Source of the DNA: Rhizobium sp.
GTDB taxonomy: Bacteria; Pseudomonadota; Alphaproteobacteria; Rhizobiales; Rhizobiaceae
DNA: 64,000 nt
Direction of reading: 5' to 3'
Assembly (NCBI GenBank): GCA_002796995.1
Contig: PEKW01000002.1
Span: 567,990-631,989, forward strand
The translations under genes were made by a program, and so were the position numbers. The notes below the pieces were generated by a model, which searched no databases, was not told the origin of the DNA, and saw nothing but the letters and a program-made list of their open reading frames with translations. Positions 37,224 through 45,931 of this stretch are shown in pieces (position 1 is the stretch's first letter; each line of letters begins with the position of its first letter).

Positions 37224-38134
37224 TCCAGATCTCCCACCTCTGCCGCGGCATGGATGCCAGCATGAAAATGACCGGGCAGATTCCGCTGCATGTTTTGTAT
37301 CTCGGACAAGCCGCGCTGGGGGAAAGCAAGTTCCATCCAAGCGGAGATCTGGGCGCCCACCGAGCCCTCCTCGCATTCGCGGATTTGCTCCGCGGAATCG
37401 TTGGTGTCCAACGCAGCAGTGATCATCTGGACCATGACGTCGCCAAGGATAGCCTGCAGAGTTATGTCGTCTCCATCAACGACGCGCTGCGCAAGTTCCC
37501 GGTGATCGGAGTTGACATATAGGCGGATCGATCCGCCGAAATCCGCAGCCAGACCACCAGGCTTCCAGGCGAGATACCAAGGCGCCGTCATATGTCCATG
37601 GTTTGGGAATGTCTCCGTGAAAGAGACTACCTCAATGGGGAAACGATTCTCGCCTCCATCCTCAAGTTCGACTGATATCTCTTCAGACCAGAGGCGAGAG
37701 CCGACACAGTTCGGGGATAGTATTGAGCTGGTGGCTGGCGCCTCTGCAAGGAGAACCTCGATCCGGGCGTGGACTCGGCCGGAAAGCATGTTGCCCGGAA
37801 TGATTGCACGCATCTTTATCAGTTGCTCTGCTTTCGCATCGAGAATGTAGGAGCTTATCCGCCTGGTTGTTCTGGGGAAGCGGCCTCGGCCTGTGCCGAC
37901 GTTTAGGGTAACTGCGAGCTTGAGTTCCTGTTCTGGGATCGCGAGCACCTCTGCGGCGGCTCGCATATCGATCGACAGGGAGCTCTGTAGCTCCAGGTCG
38001 GTTGCGTAGTCCCATCCGTCAAGCATGGGCTTGATTGGCAGGAGCGGAGCGCCAGCTTGGCCGATCATCCAGGGTCCGAGTGCTACGACTTCGTTCGGAA
38101 GAGTGAGAAACGGAAGGGCAAACGTGGCGGTCAC
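37220..38134 (-). CDS. hypothetical protein of the GHKL/Z1 system
   Basis: 304 aa from a GTG that overlaps the GHKL-gene stop (GTGA). Predicted mainly beta-strand (SSLSIDMRAAAEVLAIPEQELKLAVTLNVGTG, RVHARIEVLLAEAP), with a later segment IRLYVNSDHRELAQRVVDGDD resembling capsid- or scaffold-like 'xVNxxxxxL' patterns; the significance is unclear. No enzyme motif is seen. The overlap on both sides ties it to the system, perhaps as a structural or DNA-binding subunit. Confidence 0.65.
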   Translation of the reverse strand: MTATFALPFLTLPNEVVALGPWMIGQAGAPLLPIKPMLDGWDYATDLELQSSLSIDMRAAAEVLAIPEQELKLAVTLNVGTGRGRFPRTTRRISSYILDAKAEQLIKMRAIIPGNMLSGRVHARIEVLLAEAPATSSILSPNCVGSRLWSEEISVELEDGGENRFPIEVVSFTETFPNHGHMTAPWYLAWKPGGLAADFGGSIRLYVNSDHRELAQRVVDGDDITLQAILGDVMVQMITAALDTNDSAEQIRECEEGSVGAQISAWMELAFPQRGLSEIQNMQRNLPGHFHAGIHAAAEVGDLE

Positions 38135-39975
38135 GCAGCATCTCCCTCGTCAAAAGTAAATCGAATGCCCACAGCGGCATCGTCCGGCATGGTAACCTGG
38201 CAGGAGATCAGGCCTTGGGTGCTCCCGATCCTCATCCCTTCAGTGGCGACAACCCTATCTCCGAGGGAAATGGAAATGAGACCGACCTTGATGTCGTCTG
38301 GCAGGTCGTCTGCCGAGGCAAAGGAACCGTCTACAACAAGATGAGGAGTGGCGTTCAGAACGAGGTTGGGACGGCTGCCATCGTTCTTGAGCTCTGCCTC
38401 GAATCTTGCCACCCGTTGCCCGTCACGATAGTCCAGACCTGCGAAGCGAGGTGCGGAAATGGCGATCTTCTTCCGGCTCCCGGAGCCCCCGGGAGAAGCG
38501 GGTCGACCGGGACCCTTTCCGGAGCTGTTGGACAGCATTCTGCCCAACTTGGCGGCTGTTCTGGCAACCGATGGCCCACGGCCCTCGCTCATCCCAAATG
38601 CCGCCTTGGGCTGCACATAAGTGGCCGCGTGATGTCTGAGCTCTCGGAGTGCCACGTTTACGTAGGTCTTGGCTCGCCCCTTGGGCAACATGTCGGGGAT
38701 CCAGTCGTCGTGAGCTGGCGGTTCTGTGACAGCGAACGCTCTCTCGATCTCGTCCTTATCCGAGCAGATGAACACGCCGCCCCACTCGAAGCGCGGATCT
38801 GCAAATGGCTCCCCCGGGAGATATCTGACGACCAGTTCGACGGGGCGCATCAATGCGATGGAGTGCGCTTGTTCGCGCATCGGACTTCCCTCACGCAACG
38901 CCATGAAATTTCGTGCAGCACGCATGCCTCTGACGATCGACAGCCTGCCTAGCTCTGCGATCGGCTTGGCGCTGCGGATTGTCGTAACCTTCCCGTCTTC
39001 GTTGTCGCGCACGTTCTTGAGCGCCGCGGCGTAAAGGTCCAGCGGTGGATACTGTTCGGGCGCGGACACTTCTATCTCTTCGCCTTCGAACTCTATGTGG
39101 ACGACGATCTTCCGCTCCTCAGGCGTAAAGCCGCACATCCTTGGCCAGAAGTTCCAGAGGACCGTTTCCAAAAGCTCTGCGCGCAGATCGTCACCTGGAT
39201 CGATATGCGGAGCTATGATCGCGATCGTGGTGCCCGTCCGGCTTTCGTCACGTGGTGGAAGCCCGAGGAGGTCCGCGAGCTGTGCCGCTTCTTCACCCTC
39301 CAGTGGATCGACACCGCCCTCGGCGTCGTCGCGACCCCACCAGTGGCGCCCTGTGAAACGGCGACGCTCTCCGTCCTCGACCGCTTCAAACGCGTCAGCA
39401 AGGTGGCAGCCCATGACTCGCCGAACCGGGGTCCCTCCGCAGGTGGTCTGGGTATCGGCGATGATCGTGGAAGCACGGCTCAGTGCATAGAGGGAGGTCT
39501 TGCCGTATCCATACGTTCCACCTCCGTGATGCGTGTCGCGTGCGGCGCCTATGTTTCGCAGGAAGTTGACGAAGTCGAGCCTCTCATCACCCGCGGTGAT
39601 ATCTGCCCGGGTTGGACCGGCGAGTCCTCTTGTATTGAAATCAGCGATCTCCAGCAGGGCGACCTGTTCCTCCTTGAGAGTGCTTCGCAAGCTCGCGGTA
39701 TCTTCCTCTTCCGAGGAATCAGCCTGTTCGGGAGGGAGATCCTGGAACACCAGATTTCGCAGGCGCTGAAGGTTTTCACCTTCCAGCGTCCGGTAGCGCA
39801 GCAGGATCTCGACCGGATTGCCCGTTGGCGCCGCGTCGATGGAATTCTGTAGAGCCTCTCGGATCACTGTCTGCAAGAGGCCGAGCGCCGGACGCCCCAG
39901 GAGGCGTCTAAAGCCCTCTCCGGCCATGTTGCCAGTACGAGCGAATCTCTCGCTGTGCAGCTTGAGCGGGATCAT
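38131..39975 (-). CDS. GHKL (MutL/MORC-like) ATPase of a restriction-type system
   Basis: 614 aa from ATG 39975, overlapping the nuclease-gene stop. The Bergerat ATP site is readable: N box VIREALQNSIDAA (E40, N44), G1 box IADFNTRGLAGP, G2 box GGTYGYGKTSLYALS. An S5-like middle part follows (~250-420), then a basic C-terminal region (GKGPGRPASPGGSGSRKK) that may bind DNA. Prokaryotic MutL/MORC-type ATPases coupled to Z1 proteins, DUF4420 nucleases and cytosine methylases were described as R-M-like systems by Iyer, Abhiman and Aravind (2008, from memory). Predicted role: ATP-driven DNA clamp or loop former. Confidence 0.85.
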   Translation of the reverse strand: MIPLKLHSERFARTGNMAGEGFRRLLGRPALGLLQTVIREALQNSIDAAPTGNPVEILLRYRTLEGENLQRLRNLVFQDLPPEQADSSEEEDTASLRSTLKEEQVALLEIADFNTRGLAGPTRADITAGDERLDFVNFLRNIGAARDTHHGGGTYGYGKTSLYALSRASTIIADTQTTCGGTPVRRVMGCHLADAFEAVEDGERRRFTGRHWWGRDDAEGGVDPLEGEEAAQLADLLGLPPRDESRTGTTIAIIAPHIDPGDDLRAELLETVLWNFWPRMCGFTPEERKIVVHIEFEGEEIEVSAPEQYPPLDLYAAALKNVRDNEDGKVTTIRSAKPIAELGRLSIVRGMRAARNFMALREGSPMREQAHSIALMRPVELVVRYLPGEPFADPRFEWGGVFICSDKDEIERAFAVTEPPAHDDWIPDMLPKGRAKTYVNVALRELRHHAATYVQPKAAFGMSEGRGPSVARTAAKLGRMLSNSSGKGPGRPASPGGSGSRKKIAISAPRFAGLDYRDGQRVARFEAELKNDGSRPNLVLNATPHLVVDGSFASADDLPDDIKVGLISISLGDRVVATEGMRIGSTQGLISCQVTMPDDAAVGIRFTFDEGDAA

Positions 39976-40976
39976 GCGCAGAATTCCAGCAGAAGTGCCT
40001 CCGCGCCAGATCGGTCCAGAACATACGCGCCGGCCATTGCAAGGTCGATCTCGTAGGTGAGATCCACCACACCCGTGGGCAGAACATGACCAGGAAAGGA
40101 AGCAGACGTTATACTCGGGAAACCAGCAGACAAAGCGTAGATGTCGAAGCCTGCAAGGGCAAAGCTCATGGTGTTCCATTCTTCGGCATTGGGATCACGA
40201 CAGCCGAGCTCTGCCAATCGTTCGTCCAGCATGAGCTCGTCTGCACCATGTTCGATGATTGTGCGGTGTAGCTTGGCTACAGACAGAGAACCGTTGGCGA
40301 CCGGTTCCACTCTCACGTGAGCGAGATGTAGGCGACCGTTTGGCGGAGGCAGCAACTGCTCCGGCCCATGAATGATCACACGTGACGCGTCGGAGCGTAT
40401 CGAGGTCTTGACCTCGATCGCTATGTCGGAACGACGGAAGTCATGGCGCTGGCCGATAGGTCCGGTCCAAGCTTCGATCGCAGTGGGTAGCTTGGCGGTC
40501 AGTGTCTCAAGAACCACCAGCTCACCAATCAGGCCACAAAGTTTTGTGAGCGGAACATCGTCTTCGGGCGTGAGGGCGAGTAGATTTCGGAAATCTTGAA
40601 TGGTCCCGTGGACGGCGGCTTCCGGACCTTCACCGCTCTCCAGTCGTTTCAGAATCTCCTCCACCAGTTCCGTGAACACACGGGTCAGCTTAGGATTCCG
40701 GAGTGTGATGTCAATGAAATGCTCGAGTTTTCCGGCAGATCTGAAGGAGGAGCGTAATAGGAGGAGGTTGTGTCCGCCGGTGGTCAGGCCCCCACCGGCC
40801 GGCCTGCCGACAGGTACAAGAAGCCGCGGCTCGCCAGATGGTCCAATTGCGATTCGGACCTGTCCGTAGCCCGTTGCGACGGTCGTCGTCCGGCTCGGGA
40901 CTTCGAGGTTTCCATCGCCTCGGCCGGACGCCCGAATTTCGGCCCAGTCCCTCTCAAGCTTTCCGTGGTCAGGCAT
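39972..40976 (-). CDS. PD-(D/E)XK nuclease, DUF4420 family
   Basis: 334 aa from ATG 40976; a GTG two codons earlier is also possible. The nuclease core is visible: E152 in LIGELVVLE, then D184 in RHDFRRSDIAIEVKTS with E188 and K190. That gives the E...D-x3-E-x-K triad of PD-(D/E)XK enzymes. N-terminal half is beta-rich. Start overlaps the Z1 stop and its stop overlaps the GHKL start. It is the likely DNA-cutting subunit of the system. Confidence 0.85.
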   Translation of the reverse strand: MPDHGKLERDWAEIRASGRGDGNLEVPSRTTTVATGYGQVRIAIGPSGEPRLLVPVGRPAGGGLTTGGHNLLLLRSSFRSAGKLEHFIDITLRNPKLTRVFTELVEEILKRLESGEGPEAAVHGTIQDFRNLLALTPEDDVPLTKLCGLIGELVVLETLTAKLPTAIEAWTGPIGQRHDFRRSDIAIEVKTSIRSDASRVIIHGPEQLLPPPNGRLHLAHVRVEPVANGSLSVAKLHRTIIEHGADELMLDERLAELGCRDPNAEEWNTMSFALAGFDIYALSAGFPSITSASFPGHVLPTGVVDLTYEIDLAMAGAYVLDRSGAEALLLEFCA

Positions 40977-43587
40977 CGACACCTTCCACTTCCTCGATCT
41001 GGTCCTGGCTTTCTTCGGTTTCCTCTAGCGCGGGTGGCTCAATATCGACGGAAAAGTAGCCGCCCGACCGGTCTTTCTGACCGGGGAAGACAATGCCGAA
41101 CCCGACCACATCCGCGACGGCATCGAGTGCAACACGCGATGGGAGCCGATCGCCCTCCAGCTCTTGCGTCATGGGGTCGGATCTTGCATCGATCAGGTAG
41201 AGAAGAAGCAGCGGCGTTGACGGTCTGCATGACTTGTAAGTCGTCCAGTCTTCCTTGTCCGGCTTTCGCTCTGCGTCGATCAGGATGTCGGCCTTGGACA
41301 TCAGGGCTTTGATATCTGCATAACTTGGCGATGCCTCTCGCAGACGAGACCTTCTCATGGTGGGAACATGCCCAAGTCCGCCGAGCGGCTTCGCCGACTC
41401 AGTATTGGACTTCGTTTGAATGACGGCGACGTTCCAGAATCCGAGGGATCCTTCTGTCTCATCAAGATACCGAATCAGGTGGGGCTTCTTGAGGTCCATA
41501 TGTTCATCCGACACCTCTGTGGCAGCCAGAAATCGTCGGACGGTTTGGAAGGGAATTTCCTTGAAAAGGAGACCCCGTTTCGTTGATTCCGGCTTCGTCT
41601 GAGCCAGCATTGTGTCCACTAGCTTCGAAGCAGCGCTCCAGTTGCTCCCCAGAATCTCGCTGTTGAAATGATCGAAGCGGATAGTCTGAACGTGTTTGCC
41701 GGAAAAGCTCATGCTCGTGCGGAAAGCGTGCTTCATCTTCGTCGCGGACGTGATGGCCATGCCCGGTATCGAACGAACCTTTACGGCGAAGTCACGCGGC
41801 GTGAGTTTGTTCTCCCGGTAGACTGCGATGTCTTGGCGGATTTCCTCCTCGATGACGGCTAGCGAGCGAAACTTGGAGGCTAGATCTTCCGTCGTCCAGA
41901 GCCGTGGGAGGTCCTCGTATCCGTGACGATAGCCAAACCAGCGCCCCATCTGGAGGAGGGTGTCATACTGTTTTGACGTGCGGAGGAAGAACGAGACACA
42001 CAGCCCCTCGAGTGTCAGGCCGCGGGCAAGTACGGTCCCGCCCACTACGATACAGGTAACCGGCTCCCCTGTATAATCCAAGCGGAATGCATCATCGGTC
42101 TCGCCATTTTCGACCGGATAACAAAGCGCGTCGAGAACTGCAGGAAGGTGAGCGAGCACCACCTCGAAATCTTCGGGAATGCGTTTCTTGCCTTCAGGCG
42201 CGGTTCGCTCTCTTTCCCGTTCGAAGACTTCCTTGAGCTTGGCCGTAGGCTCTCCCGTACCTGCCAGCAGATCGGCTTTCCTCTCTTCTACCCAGTTCCG
42301 AATGAGTTCGGACATGTACTCGTGTTGACGGACGTTCGGAGAGGAGTGAACCAGCATCGACATGTGCTCTCGTTCCTGGCCGCGAGCTCGGCGGATCGCG
42401 CAGGTTGCCAGAAACCAATATGTCGCCTCCTCGAGGCTCTGGGTCATCTCTGGATGGAAACTCTCCTTGTCCTTTGGCGATCTGGGCCTTAGCCGATCCG
42501 GCTCGTTCCGGTGAAGGATGCGGATCATGTCTCGTTCATCACCATCTGCCTCTGCACTGTCGCTTCCGAAGACCTCGCGCGCTCCAAAGTATCCGATCGG
42601 TCGTTCCAGTGCTGTGATGAAATCGCGTGGGTAGAGGTCGTCGAGCTCGTCGTCCGAACCGTTCGGGTAGGGGTTGATGAAGACATTAGCGAAAGGCGTT
42701 GCGGTGTAGCCGACATAGGTGACCGCAGGTAGGGCTGCCAAGACGCGCCTTATGGACGCGTTTATCTGAGTCATCTCGTATTCGCCGCGTGCTGAATTGA
42801 CGGATGCCTGATCGCACTCGTCGTCAATCAGCAGTACCTTGAGCTTTCGCAGGGTTACAGCGGGCGTTCTGGAAATCGTGCGTATCAGCTGCTTAAGGCG
42901 ACTGCCCTCCTTTTTCATGACGACCAGCTGCGCGTGACCCTCTGCGGGCATCACAAAGCCGCCGTTCGGCGGCTGAACAAAATCGCCGTCAGGATCGCCG
43001 GTTGTATACAGCTGCCAGAGAGTACGATGGCGGAGAACATCCTTCTCGAAGCGGTCCTGAGTCTGCTTGCGCAGTTTGTTGGTAACGCCTCCCAATACGA
43101 TGATCATGTTGTAGCCGGCATCCACAGCCTTCGCCATGACAGCTGTCATGTTTGCGGTCTTACCGGATTGAACATATCCAACCACAAGACCACGGCATGC
43201 AAAGTTGTCCCTTGCCGGGTTTCCCAACAAAGAGACAACCTCCGTTGAGGCTCGGTCGAGAGAGCTGATCGTCTCCGGGGACCAGTTCTTGGTTTTCAGA
43301 TACTCGTGCAGCGCAGACCAATGGTAGCTGTTTGCGCCTGGGCCTCTGTACCAATCTTCCGGTGCGTCGACGATCGAGTGCCGCCGAAGGATTTCGACGT
43401 CCTGAATCTCCGCTCTTACGATCTCCAGAGCCGCGTCCAGGTTAACGATCATCTCTGGTGTGAAGGTAGCAGACATCAACTGCTCTATCTCGCGGCGGCA
43501 GGCCGACGCGGTTTCCTCCAGGCTACCATAATTGGCTCGTCTCTGGCGGATCTGGGTAGCGAAATTCTCGACTTGGGGAGAGGCCAT
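40969..43587 (-). CDS. Z1-domain SF2-helicase-like ATPase
   Basis: 872 aa from ATG 43587 (a TTG 12 codons upstream is the alternative). Walker A GYVQSGKT at 137-144, Walker B VLLIDDECDQA, then GYTATPFANVF (motif III-like T-A-T-P) and a motif V/VI block VVGGTVLARGLTLEGL ... QMGRWFGYRHGY. This set defines the Z1 family, superfamily II-like ATPases linked to endonucleases. Longer than most helicase cores because of the N-terminal helical region and a C-terminal acidic tail. It presumably translocates on DNA and licenses cutting. Confidence 0.92.
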   Translation of the reverse strand: MASPQVENFATQIRQRRANYGSLEETASACRREIEQLMSATFTPEMIVNLDAALEIVRAEIQDVEILRRHSIVDAPEDWYRGPGANSYHWSALHEYLKTKNWSPETISSLDRASTEVVSLLGNPARDNFACRGLVVGYVQSGKTANMTAVMAKAVDAGYNMIIVLGGVTNKLRKQTQDRFEKDVLRHRTLWQLYTTGDPDGDFVQPPNGGFVMPAEGHAQLVVMKKEGSRLKQLIRTISRTPAVTLRKLKVLLIDDECDQASVNSARGEYEMTQINASIRRVLAALPAVTYVGYTATPFANVFINPYPNGSDDELDDLYPRDFITALERPIGYFGAREVFGSDSAEADGDERDMIRILHRNEPDRLRPRSPKDKESFHPEMTQSLEEATYWFLATCAIRRARGQEREHMSMLVHSSPNVRQHEYMSELIRNWVEERKADLLAGTGEPTAKLKEVFERERERTAPEGKKRIPEDFEVVLAHLPAVLDALCYPVENGETDDAFRLDYTGEPVTCIVVGGTVLARGLTLEGLCVSFFLRTSKQYDTLLQMGRWFGYRHGYEDLPRLWTTEDLASKFRSLAVIEEEIRQDIAVYRENKLTPRDFAVKVRSIPGMAITSATKMKHAFRTSMSFSGKHVQTIRFDHFNSEILGSNWSAASKLVDTMLAQTKPESTKRGLLFKEIPFQTVRRFLAATEVSDEHMDLKKPHLIRYLDETEGSLGFWNVAVIQTKSNTESAKPLGGLGHVPTMRRSRLREASPSYADIKALMSKADILIDAERKPDKEDWTTYKSCRPSTPLLLLYLIDARSDPMTQELEGDRLPSRVALDAVADVVGFGIVFPGQKDRSGGYFSVDIEPPALEETEESQDQIEEVEGVDA

Positions 43588-43679
43588 TGCAATCTCGTAG
43601 GTTGAAGGCGATTCGTGCTTCAACTCTAGCCCAGATGAATTTTAAGAAAAGAGCGGGTGAAGAAATCACCCGAAGATGC

Positions 43680-45233
43680 TCATTGAGCCTGCGTCAAGGC
43701 ACACAAAAGCAGGCTGGCAATCTGCCGAGCAAGATATGGCGGCACCGCATTTCCTACCTGGACATACTGCTGCGTACGATTGCCCAAGAAGAGGTAGTCG
43801 TCCGGGAACGTCTGCAGCCGAGCTGCCTCACGAACTGTGAGACTTCGGCACTGCATCGGGTCGGGATGAATGAAGTAGTGGCCGTCCTTGGAGATGTGGC
43901 TGGTTACTGTTGTCGATGCCTCGTTGGCGAGCTGGACCCGGAACCGGTCGTTGAAGACGCCGCTGTGCCAGTTCCGGTGCTGCGGGCTGAGCGAGAGGGG
44001 AAAGTCGCCGGCCTTGGGGCTGTACGAGCGCACAGCCCCAAACACCGCCGAGAACAAATAGCGCCCGAGATCTGAAGCCATATGGCCGCGCGTCTCGTGC
44101 TGTGCGATTCCCGTCAGTTGAGGCCGCTCGAGCCAACGGAGGAGTTCGTCGTTGGAGCAGCCATAGTCATCTCCCAGTCGTGATGCTGCACGAAGTTTAG
44201 GACCACGCTCGTTCAATAGCTCTGCTACCGACGAAAACGCTTCGTGAAGTTTGGCGTCGCCCTGCTCGGCATAGATGCCCGCGAGCAGTGACGCGGCCCC
44301 TCCGACCTCACTGCGCCATGAAGATAACTCGTCACGTCCGCGGCTGATGCCGCTGCGAAGTGCCGGCAACGCTCCAATCGCATCGTTCAAGGTTCGCGAC
44401 ACCCCAGAAACAGGTATCTCCGCACCGACCGAACGGGCAGCGATGTCGGACCGTATCCCGACAATGATCACCCTGTGGCGTCGCTGCGGGATTCCGAAAT
44501 CCTCCGCGCGGACGATGAAGTCCGATGGCTTGAGCGCCTCCTGAAGGGTCGCCGTCCCGTTCGTCAGTCGGATCGCGCGCAGCTCGTAGTGATGGCCTCT
44601 GCCAGTTCCAAGCGACGACAGGTCCTCCATCAGCATCTCGAACACGAGCCGACTTTCGACTGTTGAGGAAAGAATCCCCTTTACGTTCTCCATTACGAAG
44701 GCAGCGGGACGGAGCCTGTCGAGAACTCGGATGTATTCCCTAAACAGGTAATGTCGCTCGTCTGCCTCCGGAACGTACCCAACCTTGCCCTTAGCCCGCG
44801 CGCGTCCAACAAGCGAGTAGGCTTGGCAGGGAGGGCCTCCTATGACGACCGTATCATCGTAGGTCGCCCTCAGCTTCACGATCGTTCGATCAATAGCCTC
44901 CGCGGCCGCCTCTGTCCCGAGTTCAAGTGCGCGTGCTTCTTCTGTGGCGGCCTGCCATGCTTGGGCATCCACGGTAGACCAGTCAGGTTCAGGTCTAAAC
45001 CCAGCGTGAAATTCCACGAACTGAAACGGCAAGGATCCATGGCGGGTCCGGTATTCTCGCAGGAACGCACGCAGCGTCAACGTGCGGTGAGCGGACTGCT
45101 CCTTCTCCACCGAGATGCCGATCTGGAATGGAGAAGGTCCCTCATTAGCTATTGCAGAGAAGCCCTCCCCGAGTCCTCCCGGGCCAGCAAACAGGTCAAC
45201 AACTCCAAAAGTGGCAGGCAATTCAGGCTCCAC
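43680..45233 (-). CDS. DNA (cytosine-5) methyltransferase
   Basis: 517 aa from a GTG at 45233. All key motifs are present: I DLFAGPGGLGEGF (SAM), IV GGPPCQAYS with nucleophile C136, VI FVMENVKGI, VIII QRRHRVIIVG, and IX/X LTVREAARLQTFPDDY ... YVQVGNAVPPYLA. The target-recognition stretch (~300-440) gives no clue to the site. It should protect host DNA from the linked nuclease. The vsr gene starts 35 bp away on the other strand; the downstream end is 92 bp before the Z1 start, so they may form one transcript. Confidence 0.95.
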   Translation of the reverse strand: MEPELPATFGVVDLFAGPGGLGEGFSAIANEGPSPFQIGISVEKEQSAHRTLTLRAFLREYRTRHGSLPFQFVEFHAGFRPEPDWSTVDAQAWQAATEEARALELGTEAAAEAIDRTIVKLRATYDDTVVIGGPPCQAYSLVGRARAKGKVGYVPEADERHYLFREYIRVLDRLRPAAFVMENVKGILSSTVESRLVFEMLMEDLSSLGTGRGHHYELRAIRLTNGTATLQEALKPSDFIVRAEDFGIPQRRHRVIIVGIRSDIAARSVGAEIPVSGVSRTLNDAIGALPALRSGISRGRDELSSWRSEVGGAASLLAGIYAEQGDAKLHEAFSSVAELLNERGPKLRAASRLGDDYGCSNDELLRWLERPQLTGIAQHETRGHMASDLGRYLFSAVFGAVRSYSPKAGDFPLSLSPQHRNWHSGVFNDRFRVQLANEASTTVTSHISKDGHYFIHPDPMQCRSLTVREAARLQTFPDDYLFLGNRTQQYVQVGNAVPPYLARQIASLLLCALTQAQ

Positions 45234-45268
45234 GAAAAATGCGTAGCCGGTGTATACCAGGTTCTGTG

Positions 45269-45769
45269 ATGAAAACCAGGTGGCATGTGGCAGACATAGT
45301 AGATAAGCAGACTCGTTCGCGAATGATGGCCGGGATCAGAGGGAAGGATACGAAGCCAGAGTTGGTTCTTCGTCGGGCATTGCATGCAAGGGGTTTCCGA
45401 TTCCGGCTGCACGCGAAAGATGTCCCCGGGCGGCCTGATCTTGTTTTCTCGAAACATCGAGCGGTAGTGTTCGTTCACGGTTGCTTCTGGCATCGCCATG
45501 AAGGTTGCCGTTTCGCGACAATCCCCTCTACACGTCCGGAATTTTGGCAAGAGAAGTTTGAAGCCAATGTAGCCAGAGACAGCGCAGTCGTGGAAACACT
45601 CTTGAACCGCGGATGGCGAGTTGCCACGGTTTGGGAGTGCGCGCTGCGCAAGCCGGACGCCGTCCAGGCAACAACGGAAAGCGTCGCTCTCTGGCTTGCA
45701 TCGGGCGAGAGGCGGCTGGACGTCGGTGAGCAGCAGCTGAAGTTTCGATTGTATGACGAGGACAAGTGA
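45269..45769 (+). CDS. vsr: very-short-patch mismatch endonuclease
   Basis: 166 aa from ATG 45269; the frame is open upstream but the family begins close to ADIVDKQTRSRMMAGIRGKDTKPE. Conserved Vsr core: PGRPDLVFSKHR with catalytic D57, VHGCFWHRHEGC with zinc/catalytic H and C, and FWQEKFEANVARD. Vsr nicks 5' of T in T:G mismatches made by 5-methylcytosine deamination, so it is the usual companion of a cytosine methylase. Divergent orientation with 35 bp between starts implies overlapping promoters. Confidence 0.93.
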   Translation: MKTRWHVADIVDKQTRSRMMAGIRGKDTKPELVLRRALHARGFRFRLHAKDVPGRPDLVFSKHRAVVFVHGCFWHRHEGCRFATIPSTRPEFWQEKFEANVARDSAVVETLLNRGWRVATVWECALRKPDAVQATTESVALWLASGERRLDVGEQQLKFRLYDEDK

Positions 45770-45911
45770 CGTTCGGCGTGTCAAGTTTTTCCCAAGCTAC
45801 TGGAGTTGAGAGTAGCGGAGAGCGATCAGGAACACTCGCAACTTTGCTTCCTCAGGCGTCGATTGGCCTAATAACTTGTTTATCGACTTCGTATCACTTC
45901 TTATTTGTCTA

Positions 45912-45931
45912 CAAGATCAACACTGATCTTG
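45912..45931 (-). terminator. small hairpin at the 3' end of the Rep-like gene
   Basis: Perfect inverted repeat CAAGATCA-acac-TGATCTTG overlapping the last codons and stop of the Rep-like gene, between convergent vsr and rep. No U-run follows on the minus strand, so it is at best a weak terminator. Confidence 0.3.

Noticed and set aside
45152-45268. A longer vsr start inside the methyltransferase gene
   Set aside because: The extra residues are the antisense of the methylase N-terminus and are not part of the Vsr family; ATG 45269 fits the usual length.
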